64,000 bases of DNA, taken from positions 62,001 through 126,000 of the forward strand of contig JACCXH010000062.1 in NCBI GenBank assembly GCA_013697245.1, read 5' to 3'. A program made the position numbers and the translations under genes. Position 1 is the first letter of the stretch, and each line of letters begins with the position of its first letter. This DNA comes from Bacteroidota bacterium. Its GTDB lineage: Bacteria; Bacteroidota; Bacteroidia; B-17B0; Aurantibacillaceae. Under the pieces are notes generated by a model. The model had not been told where the DNA came from and did not search any database. It saw only the letters and a list, made by a program, of their open reading frames with translations. Shown piece by piece: positions 36,437 through 45,061 of the stretch.

Positions 36437-37724
36437 TTTTTTTACTGTTTTTAGTGATATGTCTTACCCAAGCGATTGCAATAAGATAATTTAAAATACT
36501 TATGGATGAGAAAAAAAATAAAGACTTGTATGTACTGGTATATAAATATGAAAAGCAAAATAACAAAGTTGGAATAATAATATTTCCGAATAAGGTTAAA
36601 ATAAAAAATTGTTTTTGTTTGTTTAATATCTGAGGAACTGAGCCGATTGGCGATCCAATAAAACTTATAAATAACCAAGGCATTAGTATTTGAGCATAAA
36701 CTCCTGCTTCATGCCACTTTGATCCAAAGACCGTAGAGAATAATTGCGGGCCAAAAAACAATATTACGAGCAAGCCTGGTAAACCAATCAAAGCTAAACG
36801 AATAATTAATTTTTTAATTAGTGGCCATAAATTTTGACCATTGTTATGTGCCTCGGAAGCTTTTTGATAAAACACCTGAGTAACAGAATTACCGATAAGC
36901 CGCATTGGTAAGGTGATCATACTAAATGCAAAAGAGTATAACCCTAATACTGTAGAGGAAAAAAAATAGCTTAATAAAAAAATTATACTGCTTGCATTAA
37001 ATGTATCTAAAAATGCCTGAGGTGCATTATATTTTGGAAAATTCTGATACTCTATGGCAACTTTTTTAATTTCTTCTTTACTAATAAACTTCCTTTTATC
37101 AGAATCTTCTTTCCATGTTAACCAACATAATACTGAAGTCGCCGTGATCTGTCCAAAAATATTTCCCAAAATCAATCCTGTTGGAGATGAGCGCCATAAT
37201 CCTCCGCCTAATTTAACGGATGAAGTACTTAACGATTGTGAGATCTGTCTTATCGCTAACCTTTTATATTGTTTTTTTCTAAGGGTCCAAAAAGTTAAAA
37301 TCTGGTATACACCTGTTAAGAAAACTGATAGTGGAATTATAAAAATATAGTGATGCAAATTTTCCGCATTAAACCAGTCGCATATCTTATTATGAAAAAT
37401 TAAAATAACCAACAAACTAAAAACACTTATACAAACAGTAATAATAAGCGCTAGCGCGGCAATGTTAACAGCGTCTTTATTTTCTTTTGGTAAAATAATT
37501 GCGCTTTCATACTGCCCTGTAATAATTATTGTTATAAAACCAGCAGTAGCTACAAAAATTGCCATTGTTCCAAAATCATCCGGTGCATATAGTCTTGAAA
37601 GCACGGGTGAAATTAAAACAGGTAATGCCTGCGCAATTGTTGAACCGGTAAATAGCGTAAGAACATTTTTGAAAAATTCAGACTTAAAGTATTTCGTTGA
37701 AAGGTTCACTATTGGTGCAAACAT
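36429..37724 (-). CDS. Wzx-type lipopolysaccharide/polysaccharide flippase
   Basis: 431 residues from the ATG at 37724; the frame stays open 22 codons upstream, into the carbamoyltransferase region, but without family similarity. About 12-14 hydrophobic helices: VLTLFTGSTIAQALPVLISP opens the first, with PVLSRLYAPDDFGTMAIFVA as the conserved loop of MATE/Wzx proteins, and STVLGLYSFAFSMITLPMRL in the second half. It would move the lipid-linked repeat unit across the inner membrane. Confidence 0.9.
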   Translation of the reverse strand: MFAPIVNLSTKYFKSEFFKNVLTLFTGSTIAQALPVLISPVLSRLYAPDDFGTMAIFVATAGFITIIITGQYESAIILPKENKDAVNIAALALIITVCISVFSLLVILIFHNKICDWFNAENLHHYIFIIPLSVFLTGVYQILTFWTLRKKQYKRLAIRQISQSLSTSSVKLGGGLWRSSPTGLILGNIFGQITATSVLCWLTWKEDSDKRKFISKEEIKKVAIEYQNFPKYNAPQAFLDTFNASSIIFLLSYFFSSTVLGLYSFAFSMITLPMRLIGNSVTQVFYQKASEAHNNGQNLWPLIKKLIIRLALIGLPGLLVILFFGPQLFSTVFGSKWHEAGVYAQILMPWLFISFIGSPIGSVPQILNKQKQFFILTLFGNIIIPTLLFCFSYLYTSTYKSLFFFSSISILNYLIAIAWVRHITKNSKKNA

Positions 37725-37734
37725 TTTATTCTGA

Positions 37735-39435
37735 TCAATCTTTTGTAACGTAAAAATTTCCGATGAATAAGGCATCAATTCCTGAATCATAAAAACAACG
37801 AATTGCTTCTTTTGGATTATTCACGATCGATTCACCCATAACATTGAAGGATGAGTTTAAAACAATACTTTCCCCCGTGATCTTTCCAAATTCATTTATC
37901 AATTCCCAATAACGAGGGTTGGTTTCTTTTTGTACCATTTGCGGCCTCAACGTTCCATCCACATGCACCACGGCAGGAATCTTATCACGTTTATGGTCAG
38001 TAACGTCGTAAGAAGTAATCATAAAAAATTCATCTTTACAATTTTTTAAATAATCATGCCTGCTCTCGAATGTTAATGACGGACAAAAAGGCCTGAAGCC
38101 TTCGCGAAATTTAACCCATGCATTGATCATATCTTTATTTTCAGCCTTTAAAGGGCTCATTAAAATTGATCTGTTACCTAACGCTCTTGGCCCACTTTCC
38201 ATTCTACCCTGAAACCAGGCAACGATTTTATTTTCCGCCAAAAGCTCTGCTGCTTTTTTGGATGGATTTTCTAAATAAGTATATTTTATCTTCCTGATCT
38301 TTAAAATAGATTCAATTTCATCATTAGTGTAATCAGGTCCTAAATAAAGATGGTTAAATTCATATCCTTTAAAATCGTTGTGCTTATAATATTCTAAAAG
38401 TGCAGCGCCAACAGCTAAGCCGGAATCGCCTGGGTTAGGATATACGTGTTGTTCTGTGATAAGGTCTTTTCTATTGTACCAAATCTTCTGATTAAGCTTT
38501 ACGTTTAGCATTACTCCACCGGCATAAGCAGTTTTACTTATTCCAGTCTTTTTTACCCATCCAAAAACCAAATTCATGATTGTTTCTTCTAATTTTCTTT
38601 GAGCTTCTGCAGCAATGTCTTCTCTTCCATATTTTGTTATTAGGGCTTCAACTTCTTTTGCTTCGTCAAAATGAAATTGTGTTGATCCGCTTTCCGTCCA
38701 ATAAAAAGATTCGCCGAGGTTTGACTCCCTAACTAGTTTTTCATTCTCGAAAACCGGAAAATATTTATCCAGTACACCTTTACATTTTTCCGGATCACCA
38801 TAGGGTGCAAGGCCCATAGTTTTACCTTCGCCATCACCATGTATCCAATGCAAACCTTCGGTAACAATACTATAGGCCCAGCCAATAGAAGCTTCCTTAT
38901 AATAGCTTTTTAATAATTCGATCTTATTTCCTTCTCCCATCCAAATGGATGTGCACATTTCATCTCCCGCGCCATCAATTGTAAATATCAAACATTTATC
39001 ATTTGTTGTCCTTGTAAAATAGGCACTTGCAGCGTGAGCTAAATGATGATTGTTATTTACAAATTTACTTTTATTTTTTAGTCTATAATTTGGGTAATAG
39101 ATAGGAAGCTTTAATTTATAAGAGCCGATAGATTTTCCTAAAATGGATTTGCCAATTTGTTTTGCAATACTTCCTGTTTTTCCATACGGATCAGCAAGAT
39201 CAAAAACAATACTCAATTCTTTTGGTGTATTTTCCCAAGATGAACTGATAAAATCTATTTCATTAATATCTTTTACACCAACTTGTTCCAAACAAAATTC
39301 TATGGATTTGATTGGAACATTACCTGAATGTTTCACCCGTGAAAATCTCTCTTCCTGAACGTCAGCAATTACTTTGCCATCTTTTACAATGGCTGCGGAT
39401 GAATCATGGCCTTTATGTACTCCAAGAACTATCAT
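37735..39435 (-). CDS. Carbamoyltransferase (NodU/TobZ/CmcH family)
   Basis: 566 residues. The start MIVLGVHKGHDSSAAIVKDG and the histidine motif VNNNHHLAHAASAYFTRTTN near residues 127-146 form the Kae1-like domain that makes carbamoyl-adenylate. ETIMNLVFGWVKKTG and AYAGGVMLNVKLNQKIW follow, then the YrdC-like half with AWFQGRMESGPRALGNRSIL near 403-422. The enzyme transfers a carbamoyl group from carbamoyl phosphate to a hydroxyl, here presumably of a sugar in the repeat unit, as NodU does for Nod factors. It is the second gene of the operon. Confidence 0.93.
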   Translation of the reverse strand: MIVLGVHKGHDSSAAIVKDGKVIADVQEERFSRVKHSGNVPIKSIEFCLEQVGVKDINEIDFISSSWENTPKELSIVFDLADPYGKTGSIAKQIGKSILGKSIGSYKLKLPIYYPNYRLKNKSKFVNNNHHLAHAASAYFTRTTNDKCLIFTIDGAGDEMCTSIWMGEGNKIELLKSYYKEASIGWAYSIVTEGLHWIHGDGEGKTMGLAPYGDPEKCKGVLDKYFPVFENEKLVRESNLGESFYWTESGSTQFHFDEAKEVEALITKYGREDIAAEAQRKLEETIMNLVFGWVKKTGISKTAYAGGVMLNVKLNQKIWYNRKDLITEQHVYPNPGDSGLAVGAALLEYYKHNDFKGYEFNHLYLGPDYTNDEIESILKIRKIKYTYLENPSKKAAELLAENKIVAWFQGRMESGPRALGNRSILMSPLKAENKDMINAWVKFREGFRPFCPSLTFESRHDYLKNCKDEFFMITSYDVTDHKRDKIPAVVHVDGTLRPQMVQKETNPRYWELINEFGKITGESIVLNSSFNVMGESIVNNPKEAIRCFYDSGIDALFIGNFYVTKD

Positions 39436-39464
39436 TTTTTATTTATTTTTATTTACAAATTATT

Positions 39465-40454
39465 TCACTTCAAATTTTCCCAATACCATTTTACAGCTTC
39501 TTTTAAACCGCTTTCAAGTGTATGGGTTGGTTTATAACCTAAAACTGTTTCTGCTTTTTCGATCGAGGCCAGTGAATGTGGTATGTCTCCAAGGCGCGCA
39601 TCACCGTGTATGGTTTGTATGGTTGCAATTTTTGCATCGTACTCGCTTAAATATTTTTTTAATAAACGCGTCATCCAATTCAGATCTGCGCGTTCCCCAA
39701 CTGCTGTGTTAAATACTTGCCCGTTTGCTTCGGGGTTTGTAGTTAGTCCGGCAAGATGATTCATTTGTATCACATTATCGATATAAGTAAAATCACGCGA
39801 ATTAGTACCATCACCATTTATTTTAGGTGACTCATGCGCCATTAACTGCATGGTAAATTTTGGGATCACGGCAGCATAAGCGCCATTAGGATCCTGCCTG
39901 CGACCATATACATTAAAATACCTTAAGCCAATACAATCCAAACCATAATTTAAACCAAATACATGTGCGTATAACTCATTTACATATTTTGTTACTGCGT
40001 ATGGCGATAGAGGTTTACCAATTATTTCTTCCACTTTTGGTAAGGCTTCAGAATCGCCATACGTAGAGGAGCTTGCCGCATATATAAAACGTTTAACTTT
40101 TGCATCGCGCGAGGCAACCAGCATATTTAAAAAACCACTTACGTTTACCTCATTTGTTGTAATGGGATCGTTCAAACTTCGTGGCACCGAACCCAAAGCA
40201 GCTTGTTGTAGAACGATCTGAACTCCATCTACTGCTTTTTTACAATCATCCAGATTCCTAATGTCGCCTTTTATTAAATTAAAATTCTTATTTTTTAAAA
40301 AAGCCTGGATGTTTTCTGTTTTTCCAGTTGAAAAATTATCTAAACAAATTACCTCATTTGCATGTTGTAAAAGATGTTCACATAAATTTGAGCCAATAAA
40401 CCCGGCGCCGCCGGTTACTAAAACTCTTGAATTTGTAATTTTATTATATGCCAT
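39465..40454 (-). CDS. UDP-N-acetylglucosamine 4-epimerase (WbpP-like)
   Basis: 329 residues, extended short-chain dehydrogenase. The NAD motif is VLVTGGAGFIGSNLCEHLLQ; the active-site serine-tyrosine-lysine positions are in YAASSSTYGDSEALPKVE and PLSPYAVTKYVNELYAHVFG; GLRYFNVYGRRQDPNGAYAA and GDGTNSRDFTYIDNV follow. These match the WbpP/TviC group closely, which interconverts UDP-GlcNAc and UDP-GalNAc (or their uronic acids). It is the first gene of the operon and points to a GalNAc-type sugar in the polymer. No UDP-sugar dehydrogenase is encoded in the window. Confidence 0.92.
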   Translation of the reverse strand: MAYNKITNSRVLVTGGAGFIGSNLCEHLLQHANEVICLDNFSTGKTENIQAFLKNKNFNLIKGDIRNLDDCKKAVDGVQIVLQQAALGSVPRSLNDPITTNEVNVSGFLNMLVASRDAKVKRFIYAASSSTYGDSEALPKVEEIIGKPLSPYAVTKYVNELYAHVFGLNYGLDCIGLRYFNVYGRRQDPNGAYAAVIPKFTMQLMAHESPKINGDGTNSRDFTYIDNVIQMNHLAGLTTNPEANGQVFNTAVGERADLNWMTRLLKKYLSEYDAKIATIQTIHGDARLGDIPHSLASIEKAETVLGYKPTHTLESGLKEAVKWYWENLK

Positions 40455-40788
40455 AAAAATTTAATTGTTCCCTAATTCGGTGATGAAAATAAAAATGTTC
40501 TTATTAATTTTGATTAAATTTTTCGCTATTAAAATATTAAGTATCTAAAAATCAACATATTACTTTGTAAATAGCTTCGCCTTCTCAGTCACACTATGTC
40601 TAAGAAGGTTAAAGTTGTCAAAAGCGTTAAAATTAGCATAATTTCTCTAAGTTTTAGGGGTATTTTTCACTATAATCAAGGGTTTTATTAAGAAATTTAG
40701 TTTATAACATTCTCATATTTTTACTTTTTGATTGAGAGTTTTATGGCTTTTTTGTAGTCTACGAATAAAGGGTTTTTGTAAATCTGGT

Positions 40789-40808
40789 AATAGGTAAAAT
40801 TACCTATT
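40789..40808. promoter_or_regulatory. Perfect 9-bp inverted repeat, operator-like
   Basis: AATAGGTAA (40789-40797), AA, TTACCTATT (40800-40808). The symmetry is exact and the spacing typical of a dimeric helix-turn-helix regulator site. It has no following T-run, so it is not a terminator. It lies 80 bases before the ClC start codon and touches the TTTG of the candidate promoter. Confidence 0.5.
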
Positions 40809-40840
40809 TTGATCAGCAAGTTTAAAAGAGTATAATTTTA
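40808..40840 (+). promoter_or_regulatory. Weak promoter candidate for the ClC channel gene
   Basis: TTTG at 40808-40811 and TAATTTTA at 40833-40840 (one mismatch to TAnnTTTG), separated by 21 bases, slightly longer than the usual 17-20. The start would be around 40846, leaving a leader of about 40 bases. Confidence 0.3.
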
Positions 40841-40888
40841 ATACTTTAAAAAAATATACCGCTAATTTAAATTGAGTATTAAAAATAA

Positions 40889-42670
40889 ATGAGGTTCTTA
40901 TTAAATATTTTATTCCGAGCTAACCGTTTGATCGTTTTGATCCAACAAAAACTAACGCCAAAACAGTTTGTTATTTTTGCAGCTATTTTAATCGGTTTAA
41001 CAGCCGGGTTAGCAGCGGTATTCTTAAAGCTAACGGTGCATTGGCTATTGGGGGGCATTGAAACTGTTTCTTCAAATAAACAATGGATAGTTGCAGTTTT
41101 TCCAATAATTGGTATTAGTTTATGCACGTTATTTATTCATTATGTAAATGGTAATAAACTTGGAAAAGGTCTTTCAAATATAATATATGCTATTGCAAAA
41201 AAATCGAGTATCCTACCAAAAGACCAAACATATAGCCACATTATTTCAAGCGGTTTAACGGTTGGTTTTGGCGGCTCTTCTGGATTAGAATCGCCAATTG
41301 TTACTACAGGCTCCGCTATTGGCTCTAACTTTGGGCGTACCTATAAGCTTACTTATAAAGAACGGACACTACTTTTAGCTTGTGGTGCGGCGGCTGGCAT
41401 AGCCGGTGCTTTTAACACCCCAATTGCAGGCGTTTTATTTGCCCTAGAAGTTTTATTGGTTGAGGCAAATATCTCGGCTTTTATTCCAATTTTAATTGCG
41501 TCAGCCTCTGGAGCGTTGTGCTCTAAAATAATTCTAAAAGAAGACCTGCTTTTACAATTTAAATTACAAGAACCTTTTAATTATTATAATGTACCGTTCT
41601 ACATCTTACTTGGTTGCGTTGCCGGTGTCATCTCATTCTATTATTCAAAAGTTTTTATATCTACAGAAAATTATTTTAAGAAATTTGAAACCAATAAGAT
41701 CTTGAAGGTACTAATTGGTGGCATTGGCCTGTATGTATTGATACTATTGATACCGCCGTTATTTGGAGAAGGCTATAAAAGTATTAAACTCCTTTCAAAT
41801 TTAAATACCAACTCCGTATTTAGTAATTCAATTCTATCTTCCGGACCGATTTCAAAACCTATTTTATATCTTCTTTTGCTTGTTGTTATTTTATTAAAAC
41901 CTGTTGCTACTGCTTTTACTTTAGGTAGTGGCGGCAACGGCGGTAATTTTGCGCCTTCTTTATTTGTTGGTGCATTTGTGGGTTTTCTATTTTCTTCCAT
42001 AATCACAGACCTTGGCTTTAGGTTACCAATAAGTAACTTTACAATTGTAGCAATGGCGGGCGTTTTAAGCGGTATTTTTCATGCGCCTTTAACCGGTATT
42101 TTTATTATTGCCGAAATTACCGGCGGTTACGAATTAATAATTCCATTAATGATCGTTTCTGCCTTAAGTTATGCGGTATCAAAATATTTTATGCCTTTAA
42201 ATATTGATATGCTTAAATTATCCAATAAAGAAAAGATAGTTACTACAAATACCGATTCTTATTTATTAAGCAACATCGAAATTTCCAAACTGGTTGAATA
42301 CGATTTTTCTAAAATACCCGTTAATATTAAATTGCGAAAACTGGTAGAATTAATTTCAACTTCCAAACGAAATATTTTCCCGGTAATAGATAAACATGGA
42401 AGCTTAAAGGGTTTAATAACTATTGATGATATTAGAGAAATAATGTTTAAACAAGAACTTTACGATGTAATAACTGTGAAAGAGTTAATGCATGAACCAA
42501 CCAGTATAATTACAGAAAAAGATGATATAACCTCAGCCATGAAACGTTTTGACGAATCGCACCTATGGAATATTCCGGTCGTTTTTAATGGAAAATACGA
42601 AGGTTTTATCTCTAAATCGTCTATCCTCGAAAAATACCGGGAAGTATTAATTTATAGTTCTCTTGAATAA
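40889..42670 (+). CDS. ClC-family chloride channel/transporter with CBS domains
   Basis: 593 residues. The first about 420 residues are the ClC core: GFGGSSGLESPIVTTGSAIG near 129-148 (keeps the gating glutamate in GLESP), LLACGAAAGIAGAFNTPIAG near 165-184, and LGSGGNGGNFAPSLFVGAF near 350-368. The residue after the second helix and the proton-side glutamate could not be placed reliably, so channel versus exchanger cannot be decided. Two CBS domains follow (FPVIDKHGSLKGLITIDDIR; NIPVVFNGKYEGFISKSSIL), which usually bind adenine nucleotides. Monocistronic, convergent with a T9SS gene and sharing a bidirectional terminator with it. Confidence 0.92.
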   Translation: MRFLLNILFRANRLIVLIQQKLTPKQFVIFAAILIGLTAGLAAVFLKLTVHWLLGGIETVSSNKQWIVAVFPIIGISLCTLFIHYVNGNKLGKGLSNIIYAIAKKSSILPKDQTYSHIISSGLTVGFGGSSGLESPIVTTGSAIGSNFGRTYKLTYKERTLLLACGAAAGIAGAFNTPIAGVLFALEVLLVEANISAFIPILIASASGALCSKIILKEDLLLQFKLQEPFNYYNVPFYILLGCVAGVISFYYSKVFISTENYFKKFETNKILKVLIGGIGLYVLILLIPPLFGEGYKSIKLLSNLNTNSVFSNSILSSGPISKPILYLLLLVVILLKPVATAFTLGSGGNGGNFAPSLFVGAFVGFLFSSIITDLGFRLPISNFTIVAMAGVLSGIFHAPLTGIFIIAEITGGYELIIPLMIVSALSYAVSKYFMPLNIDMLKLSNKEKIVTTNTDSYLLSNIEISKLVEYDFSKIPVNIKLRKLVELISTSKRNIFPVIDKHGSLKGLITIDDIREIMFKQELYDVITVKELMHEPTSIITEKDDITSAMKRFDESHLWNIPVVFNGKYEGFISKSSILEKYREVLIYSSLE

Positions 42671-42688
42671 ATAAATTCCAACAATAAA

Positions 42689-42721
42689 AAAAGATCCGCA
42701 TTATAATAACGCGGATCTTTT
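42689..42721. terminator. Bidirectional terminator between convergent genes
   Basis: Stem AAAAGATCCGC (42689-42699) with GCGGATCTTTT (42711-42721) around an 11-base loop. A and T flanks allow termination of both the ClC gene (+) and the T9SS gene (-). Confidence 0.85.
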
Positions 42722-42744
42722 AATTTTACGACTAAAACAATTAA

Positions 42745-44895
42745 TTATTGAACTACTAATTTTTTTGTACTTGATGCATTACCAACTTTTATATTTACCA
42801 TGTAAATACCGGTTGATAAACCATTCAGATCAATATTAATATTGTTTTGACCAATTTGTCCTTGTGTTTTGTTTGTTTTTACTGTTTGTCCAATAGTGTT
42901 TAAAACAGTAATATCAATATTTGAATTATCCTTTAGATTAATTTCTACCACAGCTGCTTCAGAAGCAGGATTAGGATAAATATCAATATTTCCTAAACTA
43001 TTTTGTACTTGCTGCAAAACACCTGTAGTAATTCCAGAAAATGAATATGATAATTTACCATATTGATACCAGGTGGTGTTATTTACCAGTTGTTGAAAAG
43101 GGTTACTGTTTGTTACAGTAAGAGGCGTATTAATATCTACCGTGTTACCTGTAACCGCTTCGACCCCTGTTTTAGGCGACATATAATGCAATGTGGCACG
43201 GTTAGATACGTTAGGATTATTTGTTCCTGTACCTACAGCAACTTTAGTTGCATTAATTTCTGTTGGCGAAATTGTGTACGGCGCAGTACCTGAACTAACT
43301 GCCATACAACGTGTTTTAATATTTGGAATGCCGTTGTATTTATTAGCAGCCGGATTAGAAGTAAAATTGGTATCTGATTCAGCCCATGCAAAAGTTATAT
43401 ATTGTCCGTTTGGAGTACGACCCAATTGAATACGCGAACCTACTTTATCTGTTTTAACTGCAGGCGCTGTTCCTGTTGCATCCCATGGGTTTGAATTAAA
43501 GCCATTACCACCCGTTTGAGGACTTGCTTCTTCCGAAGATAAAGAATCTACAGTTTTATAGATCCAGGCTGATGTACCATCGCCAATAAAATCATACAAA
43601 TACGGGCGGTTACCTGGTGTATGTGCCCATCTGTAAATATCGCCCTGATTAGAGAATTGAGCAACGTACAATAATGAATCGTTATGACTTGAAGCAGCAC
43701 TAAACATAGTTGCGGCAATATGTAATTTATTATTAGCATCAACTGTAATGTCATAATCATTAAAGTATGGTATGCTAATATTTGTATTTGCTTTTGTGGC
43801 TGCAATATGATCTAAAATCGGTGCCATTGCCACGTTGTTAAAATCAATACCGGCTATTGGTGCCCAGCTTGCGCCGCTATTTGTTGTTTTATAAACAATT
43901 GGTTGGTAACCTTTATTTGAATTTATTGCAGTTGCAGCAGCTCCCATTGTTACAAAATATCCAACCGTTCCTGATTCGTTCCAGGCCATTTCAGGCTCAT
44001 ATGCCAAAGCTTTTGCACCATTACCATCAACTACAGCGTTAGGAATGATCGTATCAGTTGACCACACCATTGCACCAGCATTAAAAACGCCTTTAACCAA
44101 AGCATAACCTCTTAAGTTTGCAAGAGTTGTATTATCCGGTTGTAGTAAAGCTAAAGAACGTACAACACCATCATCAGTAGAACAAAATCCGTGGCGTGAC
44201 CAACCGTGATTGGTTACACTTGCTGTTGCAGCAAACGGAAAAAATTGTTGTGCATTAGGAGCACCACTTGCAGTATTGTTAAATGCGTTCAATTGTTTAC
44301 TTGCATAAAAATTACCCGAAAAAACAGAACCTGCAACAGTTGGACCAGTACCAACTATATAAGCGTTAGCAATATTTGTGTTTCCAACAGGATTATATAT
44401 ACCGCCTTGGGGATAACGCCCCCAGTTGGTTGCATCTGCCCAAATACAAGTACTATCCCATGTAGCACCCCAGTTTGTGCTTATTTCAGCTACTATAGCG
44501 CCGCTTTGTGCAGTTGGAGGAAGTGCCGGAAGGGCTGTATAAGAGTAGCTCTTTCTATGAACGAACGTAACCGCATTAACATTATCGTTGTATTGCAAAG
44601 GTCTTGAATGGCTAACTAACATACCGTAAATATTTGCAGAGCCGGAAAGTAATTTCCAACCAATTGTTGATGGTGGTAATACAGCCGAAGATAATTGTAA
44701 TTCAGGGCTAGGATTTTCAACAGGGCCAATTGATTGTCTTAAATTTTGGCCGGTATTTATAGGCTCAACCGCATAAATAGCCGCAATACTATTTGCTAAA
44801 TTTTCGATGCCGACAACTTTTGGCTTAACCTTGGCATTTTGTGCAAAAGCACCAACAGCTAATAAGGCTGATCCAATTAATAATTGTTTTTTCAT
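42745..44895 (-). CDS. Secreted T9SS protein, tandem paralogue 1
   Basis: 716 residues. Signal peptide MKKQLLIGSALLAVGAFA-Q. The central 550 residues resemble BNR/sialidase-like propellers: WGATWDSTCIWADATNWGRY, YKTTNSGASWAPIAGIDFNN and RPYLYDFIGDGTSAWIYKTV recur as beta blades, but I cannot assign an enzyme. The last about 80 residues are a T9SS type A sorting domain (IDIYPNPASEAAVVEINL, VLNTIGQTVKT, LSTGIYMVNIKVG, TKKLVVQ). Two paralogues follow upstream on the same strand, each with its own terminator. All three should be exported through the type IX system and displayed or released; function unknown. Confidence 0.85.
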   Translation of the reverse strand: MKKQLLIGSALLAVGAFAQNAKVKPKVVGIENLANSIAAIYAVEPINTGQNLRQSIGPVENPSPELQLSSAVLPPSTIGWKLLSGSANIYGMLVSHSRPLQYNDNVNAVTFVHRKSYSYTALPALPPTAQSGAIVAEISTNWGATWDSTCIWADATNWGRYPQGGIYNPVGNTNIANAYIVGTGPTVAGSVFSGNFYASKQLNAFNNTASGAPNAQQFFPFAATASVTNHGWSRHGFCSTDDGVVRSLALLQPDNTTLANLRGYALVKGVFNAGAMVWSTDTIIPNAVVDGNGAKALAYEPEMAWNESGTVGYFVTMGAAATAINSNKGYQPIVYKTTNSGASWAPIAGIDFNNVAMAPILDHIAATKANTNISIPYFNDYDITVDANNKLHIAATMFSAASSHNDSLLYVAQFSNQGDIYRWAHTPGNRPYLYDFIGDGTSAWIYKTVDSLSSEEASPQTGGNGFNSNPWDATGTAPAVKTDKVGSRIQLGRTPNGQYITFAWAESDTNFTSNPAANKYNGIPNIKTRCMAVSSGTAPYTISPTEINATKVAVGTGTNNPNVSNRATLHYMSPKTGVEAVTGNTVDINTPLTVTNSNPFQQLVNNTTWYQYGKLSYSFSGITTGVLQQVQNSLGNIDIYPNPASEAAVVEINLKDNSNIDITVLNTIGQTVKTNKTQGQIGQNNINIDLNGLSTGIYMVNIKVGNASSTKKLVVQ

Positions 44896-45015
44896 GGTTT
44901 TTGTTTTTTATATTTTTAAAATTCAGCTACTTTTATCTTTAACAATAAAGATATAATTTTATTTAGTACTTTGACGACTACTTTATTAATTATCGCTTAA
45001 TTAATAAAGTAATAA

Positions 45016-45049
45016 AAAAAGCCGGATCTAATTATAGATCCGGCTTTTT
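45016..45049 (-). terminator. Terminator of T9SS paralogue 2
   Basis: Ten-base-pair core GCCGGATCTA (45021-45030) with TAGATCCGGC (45035-45044), four-base loop, flanked by A5 and T5. It lies 12 bases after the stop of paralogue 2 on the minus strand and isolates it from paralogue 1. Confidence 0.88.
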
Positions 45050-45061
45050 AATTAAAGTCTT

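Larger units (their letters stand above)
40455..40888. other. Divergent intergenic region between the polysaccharide operon and the ClC gene
   Basis: 434 AT-rich bases with no gene. I did not find a good TTTG/TAnnTTTG promoter on the minus strand for the operon, although one must exist here or within the epimerase gene. The plus-strand half carries a perfect dyad at 40789-40808 and a weak promoter candidate. A shorter imperfect dyad (AGTAT-AATTTTA-ATACT) lies near 40830-40845. Confidence 0.6.
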
